Positions 10,786 through 19,944 of a DNA stretch of 64,000 bases are shown here, one piece after another. Source of the DNA: Micrasema longulum (lineage: Eukaryota > Arthropoda > Insecta > Trichoptera > Brachycentridae); NCBI GenBank assembly GCA_022494885.1, contig JAGVSM010001282.1, positions 186,001-250,000 of the forward strand, in the 5' to 3' direction. Every line of letters begins with the position of its first letter. The stretch's first letter is position 1. Both the position numbers and the translations under genes were made by a program. Under the pieces are notes generated by a model. That model saw only the letters and a program-made list of their open reading frames with translations. It was not told where the DNA came from and ran no database searches.

Positions 10786-10912
10786 GTTGTATATAACCAC
10801 TTACAGACTTTTCTATGTCTACCGGTATCGAGATGTACCCGTCCCTTCGTCAGGACACCAATTAAACTAACACGCAAATCCCACTATACATCTTCACCAT
10901 GGTTGTTGGACA
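10786..10912 (-). mobile_element. Second, degenerate copy of the ribozyme-type repeat
   Basis: Shares GTCTACCG, CCCGTC, CTTCGTCAGGACA and CTTCACCAT with the 8-kb element over about 110 bp. The minus-strand motif at 10857-10816 keeps CTGACGA and stem I TGTC/GACA, but GAAA has become GATA and stem II (GGGACG/CATCTC) has a mismatch and a wobble pair. Cleavage activity is unlikely. Confidence 0.55.
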
Positions 10913-10913
10913 G

Positions 10914-11014
10914 AAATATAAAACCAATGTGCCGATTCGAAACCACATGCTTTTATTAGCTAACACTGACACGCACTGATTATATTTTACTAAAAGCACA
11001 TTGGTTTTATATTT
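10914..11014. repeat. 19-bp inverted repeat
   Basis: AAATATAAAACCAATGTGC (10914-10932) is the exact complement of 10996-11014, with a 63-base spacer. It starts two bases after the degenerate ribozyme-type repeat, so inverted repeats accompany both copies. Confidence 0.75.
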
Positions 11015-11029
11015 TTGAGCAACTGTGGT

Positions 11030-11480
11030 GATGGCGATATTAGAATTTGCTTGTCAGTTTAATGAAGGAAGTACAGGGGGATTTTTTTTGTTTTCCAAAA
11101 GACTATTAAACGAAGCAAAAATTTTTTTTTTTCAATTTTAATATTACATCATATTATCAGCGCTTTGATTTTTTAAAGTTATGTATTTCCAAAATAACTC
11201 CGCGTGTGACTTCAGAGGTTCTCTTTCGCTTATTCTCAATCAGTTCTGTCCATTGGTCCATTGACGGTAAGCAAACCGGAAATCTTCCATAACTCTCTTA
11301 TTTATTATTGGTTGATTTGGGTTTATTATTTTCCGGAATGCATGTATGCACTTTAATGCTCCAATTTTTACCGCGCCCAAGAAAACATTTATTGTATCCA
11401 ATTTCCCGTAGGGCTGAAATTCCTCATTGGTGTCCTGGCGAAGAGACGGACACGTCTCGAAACCGTTAGACATAGAAAAA
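11030..11480 (+). repeat. Dispersed repeat F, copy 1
   Basis: Landmarks are ATCAGCGCTTTGATTTT, AATAACTCCGCGTGTGAC, GTTCTCTTTCG, ACCGGAAATC and AAACATTTATTGTATCCAATT. The same order recurs at 34.8, 37.8, 39.4, 50.4 and 14.7 kb. Non-coding; several copies hold a full TGACGTCA site. Class unknown. Confidence 0.7.
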
Positions 11481-11879
11481 TCGCTAGTTGGTCATATGTA
11501 TACAACTATTCAATAACATTTGATAAAACGTTTGACCGCGAAATTCATGTAGATGCGTAGATTTTCACGGTCACTAAAAGTGTGCATTAATATGTATTTT
11601 TTTGGGTGATCCCGTGTAAGTTAGATTCTTTTCGACGTTCTGTCTACCATTGATGAAGCCATCTTCAAGGTAAACTGTGTGGTAAAGGGTAAACTTTACA
11701 CCATACAATGTAATGTACTGAAGTGTGAATAAATCTTTTCATAGATCTTTTCAACGAAAGAAAATACTGTTTTAAAAAATATATCAAAATTGCAATAGAG
11801 ACGTCACAAGAGTAAAATATTTAGTTACTATTTTTTAATTTTCTTAATAGTTTCAGTATTTTATTATTAATTATATATA

Positions 11880-11931
11880 TGTACGCGTATGTTTGTCCAT
11901 AAGTGTATATGTTCATGTGTGTATGTATGTG

Positions 11932-11962
<31 letters not shown>

Positions 11963-12052
11963 GCATGTTCATGTGTGTATATGTATATATATATCTGTAT
12001 ATGTGTATGTATGTATATATATATATATAAATATATATATATTTATATAATG
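11880..12052. repeat. TA/TG microsatellite
   Basis: Long runs of TATG, TG and TA dinucleotides. It precedes the LINE tail at 12.1 kb in the same way as at 1.1 kb, so the array is probably part of the element. Confidence 0.9.
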
Positions 12053-12107
12053 TTTGTATGAATGTGTGTGTTTTATATACATTTTTATTACTTTTTTCAT
12101 TGTTTTC

Positions 12108-12311
12108 TATTTACTTACTATTTCTTTTTCTTCTCTTCCTTCCTTTTTTTCTCATCCCACTTCCTTTCACCCCAAGCAAACTGAACGTTTTGTTTTTTTA
12201 TATTTTTGTTCCGATATGAAGCCTATAATTGGTCTTGTTATTTGTTGTTATTATTTATCTTTTGTTTATTATTATGACTGTGTTGGTTTTAAAGATAAAT
12301 AAATAAAATAA
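12108..12311 (+). mobile_element. LINE 3' tail, copy 2
   Basis: Nearly identical to 1199-1400, from the pyrimidine-rich stretch through CCGATATGAAGCCTATAATT to the AAATAAATAAAAT tail. The high identity suggests both copies are recent. The small open frame over this region (12054-12302) is not a gene. Confidence 0.7.
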
Positions 12312-12324
12312 AGTTAAAATAAAT

Positions 12325-12680
12325 GTGGTGTTACTGAAGGATATTAAAAATCTCTCGGGACGACCGAGTTCGAAACGATAACGTTCTCCGACGAAAAAAG
12401 ATAAAGAGGTAGTGAAGACCATAAAGAATACAAAACTTGGGTACTTTGGGCATTTGATGAGAGGTAAACAATAAACTATTTCACAAGTCATTCTACAGGG
12501 AAGAATTGAAGGAAGACGCGGTGCAGGTAGAAGGCGCATCTCTTGGCTGAAGAACTCGCGTGACTGGTTCCATTGCAGCATTCAGTCCTTGTTCGGGGCA
12601 GCTGCCAACAAAGTAAGAATTGCTGCGATGATTTCCAACCTCCGTCGGTGAGACGAAAGACAAGAAGAAGAAGGAGGAGG
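12325..12680 (+). mobile_element. RTE-like LINE ORF2 C-terminus
   Basis: Reading plus gives KLGYFGHLMRG, a stop, then VILQGRIEGRRGAGRRRISW, then LKNSRDWFHCSIQSLFGAAA and a final NLRR. This is the basic C-terminal part typical of RTE-type endonuclease-reverse transcriptases (FGH-LMR, GRRGxGRRRxSWL). One stop and the missing upstream part show it is dead. It ends in a GAAGAAGAAGGAGGAGG tail. Confidence 0.75.
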
Positions 12681-13004
12681 AGAAAGATTAGGTGAGATTC
12701 TTGGCGCTACGCCATCTTTTTTTCCAACATCATTTGTTCTTACTAATCATGTGTATTTTAACGTACCTTAACTTACTGAAGAAAAAATCTATTTAGGCGT
12801 TTCCTAGTAGTGAACTCGTTCTGAAAATTTCACGACCGCACTCACAAAAAAATACGCATATGTAGTAGTTACCTTGTCACATATTACACGTAATATTATA
12901 TGTACTAACTTATACATAAATGAGTTCTAAAAGATTAAATACCTAAGTAAAAATGTGATGTCATGAGCAGAATGGTGCTTTACAGCTTGCCCACCACGTA
13001 CCGC

Positions 13005-13345
13005 ACACCGCGTCTCGGGACTTAGGAATTGTTGTCCGACTTTCCTTCGTACAAATGTATTCCCATATTTTCTCCCTGGATTATGGCACTAAAGTACTGA
13101 TTTACACTCTATAGACATTTATTATTGACTTGTCTCTATGTATTCTTCTCTATCTTGTCTTTATTTTATGAATATAATAACTTTTAATGAAAAACGCAAA
13201 AAGAGCCGACACAAAAAATTTATTCTGATTCTCTTTCTTAAAAACAAAACAACAAAATTGGTTCAGTTTTGGGATGCGGAAAACGGGATAGCAAAAGAAA
13301 TATTTTTTCTGCTTTTAAGAAGCATCTATTCGCTGTTGGAATCAG
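13005..13345. mobile_element. Repeat E, copy 1 (partial)
   Basis: Contains TTCGTACAAATGTATTCCC and ATTTTCTCCCTGGATTATG, then ATGCGGAAAACGGGATAGC. These are landmarks shared with E copies at 46.5, 52.4 and 55.4 kb, two of which carry or border a THAP-coding segment. The frame 13138-13359 is not a separate gene. Confidence 0.55.
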
Positions 13346-13359
13346 GAGGGATATTTTAA

Positions 13360-13705
13360 GTGGGCAAATCAGAAACTTTTCATCATTTGCTCTTATGAAG
13401 AGGAAACCACTTAAAACGTTTCAGAAGAAGCCGGCCTTTTGACAGTCTTCAACGGGCCCCCCATTCCACTAAAAGAGTGCTCGGCATTTTGCGTCCTACT
13501 TTAGTTTAATTTACCAATGTCCCCACTGACTAGACCATGTAAGATACTACCTCTTGTGTGAGTTCTTTATGAAGTATCACCGATCCGATGTCGCATAGGT
13601 CCTCGTCCAAACTTCTGCATGCGGCCTTAGCTGTTGTCTCTGAAAGCTGAAAAAGGGGCAATGTATCAACAGGTGAGGGACATCTTGAGGCGTTTCGTCT
13701 GTCCA
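13360..13705 (-). mobile_element. R1-like LINE ORF2 C-terminus, decayed
   Basis: Aligns base for base with much of 24690-25020, whose minus-strand frame gives the CCHC-type C-terminus of R1-like ORF2. Shared blocks include TTTTACCAAT-like, ATGTAAGATACTACCTCTTG and GAAAGCTGAAAAAGGGGCAA. Small indels break the frame. Confidence 0.7.
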
Positions 13706-13709
13706 AGCG

Positions 13710-14215
13710 GATAAAGTATAGAACGCAGTGCGCCTGGTTTCGACTCGATGGCTACTCTCCGATAAAAATCCTGAAAAGGGAAACCGAATGGGGATAAGCT
13801 CGCCTCGTGGTGTAGTGGTTGGTGCGTTAGCCTTATTTAGATACCCTTAGCGGTTTACTCTCGACCAAACTGTTTTGTAGTCAATTGCTACAGTAAGGTA
13901 ATAGTCCTGAAACATGATTTCTCCGTCTCGTGGTTTGTACCTTTGCTATCGTGCCTGACGTCTTGACCCCTGAAAGGTCGGCGTAAAGTATGTGCATCTA
14001 ATCAACGACTTTTTATGCCAATATTTCATAATTTCTGGACTTGCGCCTTAAGCGTCAGACTGATCATCTTGCCTTCGTGTAAGTTACAACAAAAAAAAAC
14101 TTAATGCGCCATTAATAAAATAAATACGCAAATGATCGCTCATAAACTGCGATTGGAGAATCAAAGCAGTGCTTTATGCAAGGGAATGATGATGAAATAA
14201 ATACGGCAAATAAAT
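13710..14215 (+). mobile_element. Composite M module plus SINE B with an internal insertion
   Basis: M module (CGACTCGATGGCTACTCTCC, then AAAATCCTGAAAAGGGAAA) leads into a SINE B head at 13799 (GCCTCGTGGTGTAGTGGTTG). From about 13826 to 14020 an unrelated 195-bp sequence replaces the rest of the tRNA-like part; the SINE body then resumes (CTGGACTTGCGCCTTAAGCG) and ends in GGGAATGATGATGA near 14195. Confidence 0.65.
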
Positions 14216-14249
14216 GCCAAATCAGTTCCCTATGCACCATGCATAATAA

Positions 14250-14512
14250 TTATTCCCCTTTTAGCACCTAATGATACCTAGGGGGCTTAACTGGTACATC
14301 GATTGCAGCTTATCTCGTCCATTTTTTTATACTAACCTTAATAGGCAAGATGATCAGTCTTACGTTTCAGATGCCAGTCCAGGGACTATGAAATATTATC
14401 GTGTAAAAATTCTCTTTAAATAAATATTCATATCAACCACGTCGGAAATCGAACCCAAAATTTATTGAGTGCTAGGCTAACGCGCTGACCACTACATCAC
14501 GAGGCCGGCAAT
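14250..14512 (-). mobile_element. SINE B copy
   Basis: Minus-strand copy from the CACCTAATG tail motif through AAGATGATCAGTCTTACG and ATGCCAGTCCAGGGACTATG to a head reading ACGCGCTGACCACTACATCA and CGAGGCCGGC. Box B is worn (TCGGAAATCGAACCC). Confidence 0.8.
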
Positions 14513-14659
14513 GAGGGACTTCAGGTCTACGAGAAATTGTATAATGTTTTCTGCGCACGGTCAAACATAAAGCATTAAATTGTACGGCAAAGTTTCTTGA
14601 AGACGTGCAAAAAAATATTAAAAAATATTTTAATAAAAATGCACTACTTTGAACGACTT

Positions 14660-14830
14660 TACTGGTTCATATGAACTAACCAATGATATGAGATCTGTGA
14701 AGGATACCCGGTTTGCTTATTGTAAACGAACTAATCGGTAGAACTGACAGAGAAGAACCGCTGACGTCACACGCGAAGTTATTTCAAAAATACAAAACTT
14801 TAAACAATTATAAAAATAAATATGTTTTTT
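14660..14830 (-). repeat. Repeat F, copy 2
   Basis: Reverse orientation: GGTTTGCTTATTGTAAACG, AGAAGAACCGCTGACGTCAC and ACACGCGAAGTTATTTCAAA match F copies at 11.2 and 50.4 kb. A full TGACGTCA lies at 14762-14769. Confidence 0.65.
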
Positions 14831-14839
14831 GTCTAATCA

Positions 14840-15060
14840 ACAATGTTTTGAGTTTGTACAATTTTTTGTAGACAGGGACTGGATTCAACCCCCTAGGAAG
14901 CAGTCAATATTGACATAATACAACAGAGATGTAGAACTCTAACTTCACAAACGATGGAAGAATCGAAGGAATATAGTTGTACAAATATAGGCAGAATGGT
15001 GAATGTAACACAGTGTGTAAAGTGCATGGAAGGAACAGATAGACACATTCTTTTTTAAAA
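14840..15060. repeat. Repeat C, rearranged copy
   Basis: Begins with the terminal motif TTTTGAGTTTGTACAATTTT, then GGACTGGATTCAACCCCCTA and CAACAGAGATG, and jumps to CTTCACAAACGATGGAAGAA and GGCAGAATGGTGAATGTAAC. Parts that are apart in the 45.6-kb copy are joined here, so it has suffered a deletion or rearrangement. Confidence 0.6.
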
Positions 15061-15384
15061 AAAATGTTAAAAATAAATGCATACTGCAAATAAATCATAT
15101 TTTCGTAATATCAGCAAATGTTCATTCGGTTTTTCTTTTATTTTTCTTTTATTTTCTTTTCGTGGTCATGTCATACCATATTTATATGATATAAACTTTT
15201 TAATAGTTAAAAAAGGAATGACCCACGCTCAGACGCCGAAGTCTTTGTGTGCATTTTTTTCAATTTATGTTATATATTAATTTTATGATGTATTTTTCTA
15301 AAGTGAATTATTGTAATTATATTTCTATGTAAATAATAAACGAGTATGTATGGAAAAATAAACAAATATTTTTTTTATTTTTAA

Positions 15385-15560
15385 GTGGCCACTTAAACCA
15401 GCCAATGGCAGGTCATAAGCCCTGTGGATGCCTAGACTTCTATATTCCCTTCTCTGAAATGTTCTGCATTTCTGTTGTATTATGTTTTTTGGCTTATAGT
15501 CCTTAAATTCTAACATGATTAGAATGACAGTTGTCAGAAAAAGTGACGACATAACTTTGT
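15385..15560 (+). repeat. Repeat C, partial copy
   Basis: AAGTGGCCACTTAAACCAGC, AATGGCAGGTCATAAGCCCT and GATGCCTAGACTTCTATATT match the 29.2, 45.6 and 59.1 kb copies. It ends near TTCTGTTGTATTATG. Confidence 0.7.
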
Positions 15561-16635
15561 AGTAACGTCAAAAGAGTTATTTATATTGACACACGAAAAA
15601 TCATTTTTATCTGGCGTGTTAATTTATTTTTTTAATACAATGCTTGAAACATAAATCAAGATTAATATATAAAATCAGCTTTAAAACTAAAAGAAAACTA
15701 AAATAAACCTTATTATTAACGACGTTCTTACAAGGTTACATCATTTTGCAAAAACGTTAGAGATGGGACAAATTGATCAATTAAATTGATCGAATAAAAA
15801 ATAATTTATTTGATGTTGTTCATGAAGAAAGTATAAATGTCTCATTTTTTGGTGAATAATTGTGTTAAACACACTATAATAGGCTTGTTTTTTGGGTTTT
15901 TTATATCAATTTTCGGAAACAGAGTTTCATGATTGCATGAAATAACTGATAAAATCGATTTGATCGGTGATCAGTAATTTCCCATCGCTAATGAAATTAG
16001 TTTGACAGCTGTCATTTTAATCAAGCTATATTTTAAAGACTATAGTTTAATAGTCTATTAATAAAAAACAATGAACGTCTTCATTAGGTGGCCAGAAGTC
16101 CGAAAAACGAATGATGATGAGATAAGTCAAATAAATATCAATGCAAAAATGAAATGATGAAATAAATCAAATAACAGCGTAAATTAAATACCAAATTAAA
16201 CCAAATGGAATGGTGATGAAATTAATAAAATAAAATATGTTTTGAGGACCTGATTGACTACAAAAAAACTTTACAAGTAAAATGACGAAATTCGTAAGTT
16301 TATTTCGCAGAGTAATAATGAACGTTTATTTCATGTAGAAGGTAGGTGTAATTTTGAATTGAATTTAATCGGTTGCCAAGGTGATTCTAAATATATTGCT
16401 TTGATTTGACAATACATTACGTGCCTACCTTATCATGTTACAACAAAAGTTTTACTGCTCGACTGTGTACATGTTACCTGAAATAAATTGTATGATTCAG
16501 GAGACAATTTAGATAAAATAAAAAGATAAGTAATTACTAATCATTCAAATAAAACTTCAGTCCCTAATTTTATGTTTACAATACTTTTAAGTCGTCCGTA
16601 CTGTAATCTTCGTTTTAAATAGATCCAGAATCCAG
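15561..16635. other. No gene; SINE B-type tail debris
   Basis: No coding region. About 16085-16215 has ATTAGGTGGCCAGAAG and AATGATGATGAGATAAGTCA followed by repeated ATGATGAAATAAATCAAATA-like units, as in expanded SINE B tails. The rest is unrecognised. Confidence 0.5.
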
Positions 16636-17835
16636 GGCCTCGGATCACAATGGGAAATTAACCGAGTTATCTTCCATTGCCTATAATGTAAAATCGATTT
16701 CTTTGTACGGAAATGTGTACATTTGTATGAAAATTTGAAGTGTTTTCATCGGTAGCCTGTAATTAAACATGTTTCAAAACAAATATAAAATTTGCATGCG
16801 GGAAATTCGATATTTCTTTATGGACAATTAAAAATAACTCTATTTTATTTATTGTTTCAGAATTTACTTTTTGAAAAAACATTTAAAACTTATTTGAAAT
16901 AAAACACTTTCTAATTTTTTTCCACATACGAGTAATATATAATTACGCTGTTATTAATCTCGTATGAGGTTAAACATTATAATGTGTTTTTTTTTGTTGT
17001 TTTTGATAAATTTCAAAATAACTCTGCTAACTTCCCATTGTAGAGGCCCTAGGCCCCGATTACAATGAGAATAGTTATTATCAACTGTCTAAAAAGAAAA
17101 ATCGATATTTGTGTACGAAAATGAGCATATTTGCATGAACATTATATAATTTAACATGTTTGTAAGAAAAACATGAATGCGGATTATTACGGCCTCGATT
17201 ACAATGGGAAGTTAAAATTTATCTTCAATTTTATATACAAAGTCAAATTAAGTTTTCTGTATGAAAAGCAGAGTATGCATACAAATTTTATTCTTATTAT
17301 GTTCAATTATAGGTTACCGACGAAGATACTTCAAATGTTCATGCAAATATACTCATTTTCGTACACAAATATCGGTTTTTCTTTATAGACAGTCGAAGAT
17401 AACTCTATTGACTTCCCATTGCAATCGGGACCCAGGTGTATACATATTTATCGATTTATATCCATGTATATTTATTTAAAAGCTTATTCTATTAAACGTT
17501 ACCGACAAAAATACTGCAAACTTTTATGCACATATTAACACAAAATTTAAAAATCGATTTTACTTCATAGACAATCAAAGATAATTTTTATCTCCCGAAG
17601 TCAAGAGAGTTATCTTTAATTGTCCATAAAGCAAAATCGAATTAGCTGTACAAAAATTTTTATATTTGCATAAAGATTTGAATTATCTTTATCGGTATCT
17701 GTATCTGAACATGTCTAAAAATATATATTATATAAGTAAATACTTCATTTTTTATACAAAAAATTATGTTTTTTTGCAGATAATTGAAGATAAATCTATT
17801 CATTTTCCAATGTATTATGGGCCCTGGCGTCTTGT
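16636..17835. repeat. Cluster of nested palindromic units
   Basis: A half unit (GATTACAATGGGAAGTTAAC, ATCTTCAATTGTCTATAAAG, AAAAATCGATTTTTGTG, CATATTTGCATGAA) occurs at least seven times in alternating orientation. Unit borders read GGGCCTCGGATCACAATGGG at 16636, CCATTGTAGAGGCCCTAGGC near 17036, CCATTGCAATCGGGACCC near 17416 and GTATTATGGGCCCTGG near 17812. It is non-coding; small frames at 17173-17953 come from it. Best explained as several tandem or nested foldback elements of one degenerate family. Confidence 0.7.
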
Positions 17836-17894
17836 ACAGCAAAAAATCTATTGCAGTGCTTATAAAGTACCCTGAGCACCAGTGGTTGTAAGAT

Positions 17895-18016
17895 TTTTTT
17901 TTATTATTAAAATATTTGCGTTCTGACGATTTACCCAAATATTTCATTTTCAAGGGGCGTTTTTAAAAACTCGTTAACGAGTTGTAATTAACTCACTATT
18001 AGAAAATGGGAATCAA
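17895..18016 (-). mobile_element. SINE A, first half (split by a LINE)
   Basis: AAAATATTTGCGTTCTGACG, ATTTACCCAAATATTTCATT, then AACTCACTATTAGAAAATGG and GAATCAA: the 3' half of SINE A in reverse. The element stops at 18016 and resumes exactly at 18490 with GTTGGGGTAGAG. Confidence 0.85.
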
Positions 18017-18489
18017 CCAATCTAGAGGAGTTAATCTACACAGAAAAAAAATGATATTTAAGATGAAAAAGAATAAAATAAAGACAAATATTAAATTAAA
18101 TTTTAACTACGACATACATAAAATAAATACAAGAGCATCAAATAATTTAACTTGCGAACAACCTAGGACCAACAGAAAAAGAAGTAGTTTTTTGTATACA
18201 GCAATAAATTTTTACAATTCACTTTCTAATGACCTAAAAAATATACAAAACATACACGTACTTAAAAAACACCTAAATAAAACTGTTCTTACAGCCCGTG
18301 TGACGAGTGATATTGATGTTATTTTATCGACTTTTTATTTAAACTATTTTGTTATTATATATAATATCCCCTCATACCAGCGCTTTTGCTGATTGGGAAT
18401 ATTTCGTACAGATAATATATGTAATGTAATGTAATTGTAAAATTTTAAAAACCTTGTATTTTGTCATAAATAAATAAATCTAAATCTAT
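18017..18489 (+). mobile_element. 5'-truncated CR1/Jockey-type LINE inside SINE A
   Basis: Plus-strand open frame to 18392; the first four codons of the longest ATG frame belong to the SINE. It encodes DIHKINTRASNNLTCEQPRT and then SFLYTAINFYNSLSNDLKNI and LKKHLNKTVL, the standard end of Jockey/CR1-type ORF2. The 3' UTR ends in AAATAAATAAATCTAAATCT. No target duplication is visible: the SINE is cut cleanly between its A and GTTGGGG. Confidence 0.75.
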
Positions 18490-18577
18490 GTTGGGGTAGA
18501 GTGTGATTCGAACCACGGATCTTTTATCCGTGAATTCGAGACACTAGCCACAGGACCACAACCCGATTTTAAGATAA
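18490..18577 (-). mobile_element. SINE A, second half
   Basis: Continuation of the split SINE A: GTTGGGGTAGAGTGTGATTC, box B region GAACCACGGATC, box A region GACACTAGCCACAGGACCAC and the terminal AACCCGAT. Confidence 0.85.
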
Positions 18578-18955
18578 TTACGTTGATGATTATTGTCTTG
18601 ATGACATTCTCTCCTAACTTTTTTTTATTTTATGAGTGCTACAGCACGACTCATAACCGTATAAAAATGTACGCATATTCTACTCATTTTATATTATCTA
18701 TGTATAGACACGTTATCACTCAATTTTACAATTTTATATTTTCAGTTTTCAGGAAATGTCATCATATTAAAATTGCCCAGCAACAAGTCAATACTGTACT
18801 TTTAATTATTTATCTACGTATGTACATACCGTCAAGGTCACAAACGTTACTCATAAAGCATTCTAGAATGAATTTCTTAGTCATTTTACGTAAACTAAAT
18901 GTAATGCATTCAAACTGGTTCGAGAAATTTCTCGGTCAAAATTCATTGTAATTTT
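18578..18955. other. No recognisable feature
   Basis: An open frame at 18583-18951 (+) covers most of it but is AT-rich and resembles no known protein; I treat it as chance. Confidence 0.45.
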
Positions 18956-18960
18956 CTAAA

Positions 18961-19215
18961 ATACACTTTACCCAACTGGTCCAATAAAGAAGTATGAAAA
19001 TTGAAAAATGTTTTCAGGCGTTATCTAGTACCCAGTTCCCAGTGTGTAGGTAAAATAATTACATTATATGAATCACACACGCATCAATGAAGGTTTCAGC
19101 TCTTTAACTTCACAAAATTCAAACAATGCCCATAAAAAAATGTAAGAAATATGCATATTTAAACATTGTTGTTAGCCCTGTAAATGCCCAGACTTCCATA
19201 TTCCCGTCTCTGAAA
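18961..19215 (+). repeat. Repeat C, copy
   Basis: CCAACTGGTCCAATAAAGAA, GTTTTCAGGCGTTATCTAGT, GTTTCAGCTCTTTAACTTC, then a deletion to AGCCCTGTAAATGCCCAGAC. It abuts the RTE fragment at about 19216. Confidence 0.65.
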
Positions 19216-19342
19216 CGTTCAGTCAGCAGTGGACGTCCAGGACGTCGAGAACCTTGATGCCTTGCAAAGTAGGCAAGCGTGGTAAGGCTCTCAAGAGGCG
19301 TCCGCAGCACATGGTTGACACAACCGTATCGCCTCCGCTTGA
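19216..19342 (-). mobile_element. RTE-type LINE ORF2 end, part 1
   Basis: Minus strand encodes RRYGCVNHVLRTPLESL and QGSRRPGRPLLT, the GHVLRxP...RxGRP region of RTE-type ORF2 C-termini. It matches 25634-25765. It is separated from part 2 (19573-19830) by a 230-bp insertion. Confidence 0.75.
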
Positions 19343-19572
19343 CGACAGTTGTTTTTTTTATTTTTTTATTTTATTTTTATATATTCTTAAATTAAAGTCC
19401 TGCTGAGTAGCATATATACAACTCGTCAGCAGGTTCTTATAAATTACATTGATTATTTACACTTAACCTACATTACCAATAATTTTACTTGAAAAACAAT
19501 TACAGATTACATTTTGAAAAATTAAAAACTATCACTAATACAAAAAACTTTTTTCTAATAACCATAATTTGT
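19343..19572 (-). mobile_element. LINE 3' UTR inserted in the RTE copy
   Basis: Begins with a T-run (minus-strand poly-A side) and contains CTGCTGAGTAGCATATATAC and AATTTTACTTGAAAAACAAT. It interrupts sequence that is continuous in the related copy at 25765. No coding part. Probably a severely 5'-truncated LINE; its family is not identified. Confidence 0.5.
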
Positions 19573-19850
19573 CACTGGAGTTTGTTCCGTCCGTTCTCTT
19601 ATTACTTCATTCCTCACAAAGTCAAACAACCACACACGGCGCACACCTGAGATTCGTCTGAGACATCTATTCTCGAAACTCAGAATTTTGCTGTTTTGGG
19701 CCCTAGTGAGGTACCAGGATTCGCATCCGTAGAGTAGAATAGGTGTTATGCAGGCGTTATATAAGCGGCATTTAGTTTTCACTGAGTTAATATCCGATCT
19801 CCAGATATGTCTGGCTAGTATATACATTAATTTTCCCCCGTGCGCAGCTA
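19573..19850 (-). mobile_element. RTE-type LINE ORF2, part 2
   Basis: Minus strand from 19827 encodes RHIWRSDINSVKTKCRLYNA, then PILLYGCESW, KILSFENRCLRRISGVRR and DFVRNEVIRERTEQTPVT. This post-RT region, with LLYGCESW and CLRRI, is diagnostic of RTE-type elements. The catalytic RT core is missing (5' truncation near 19850). Confidence 0.85.
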
Positions 19851-19942
19851 AATTAGATCATCTTTTACATGAAGATGATCAGTCCTATGCTTCAGGCGCC
19901 AATCCAGAAATCCAGGGACAATGAAATACTGCAGTTGAAAAA
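19851..19942 (-). mobile_element. SINE B, central fragment
   Basis: GAAGATGATCAGTCCTATGC, TTCAGGCGCCAATCCAG and GGGACAATGAAATACTGCAG match SINE B. The head is missing where the CR1/Jockey LINE begins. Confidence 0.7.
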
Positions 19943-19944
19943 AC

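Noticed and set aside
12255..12581. 108-codon minus-strand frame
   Set aside because: It is the antisense of the RTE C-terminus and of the LINE tail.
13880..13990. CCTGACGTC...CTGAAAGG as a further hammerhead core
   Set aside because: CUGANGA is not complete, and the stems cannot be drawn.
18583..18951. 122-codon open frame on the plus strand
   Set aside because: AT-rich composition, no motif, no relatives in the window; expected by chance in such DNA.
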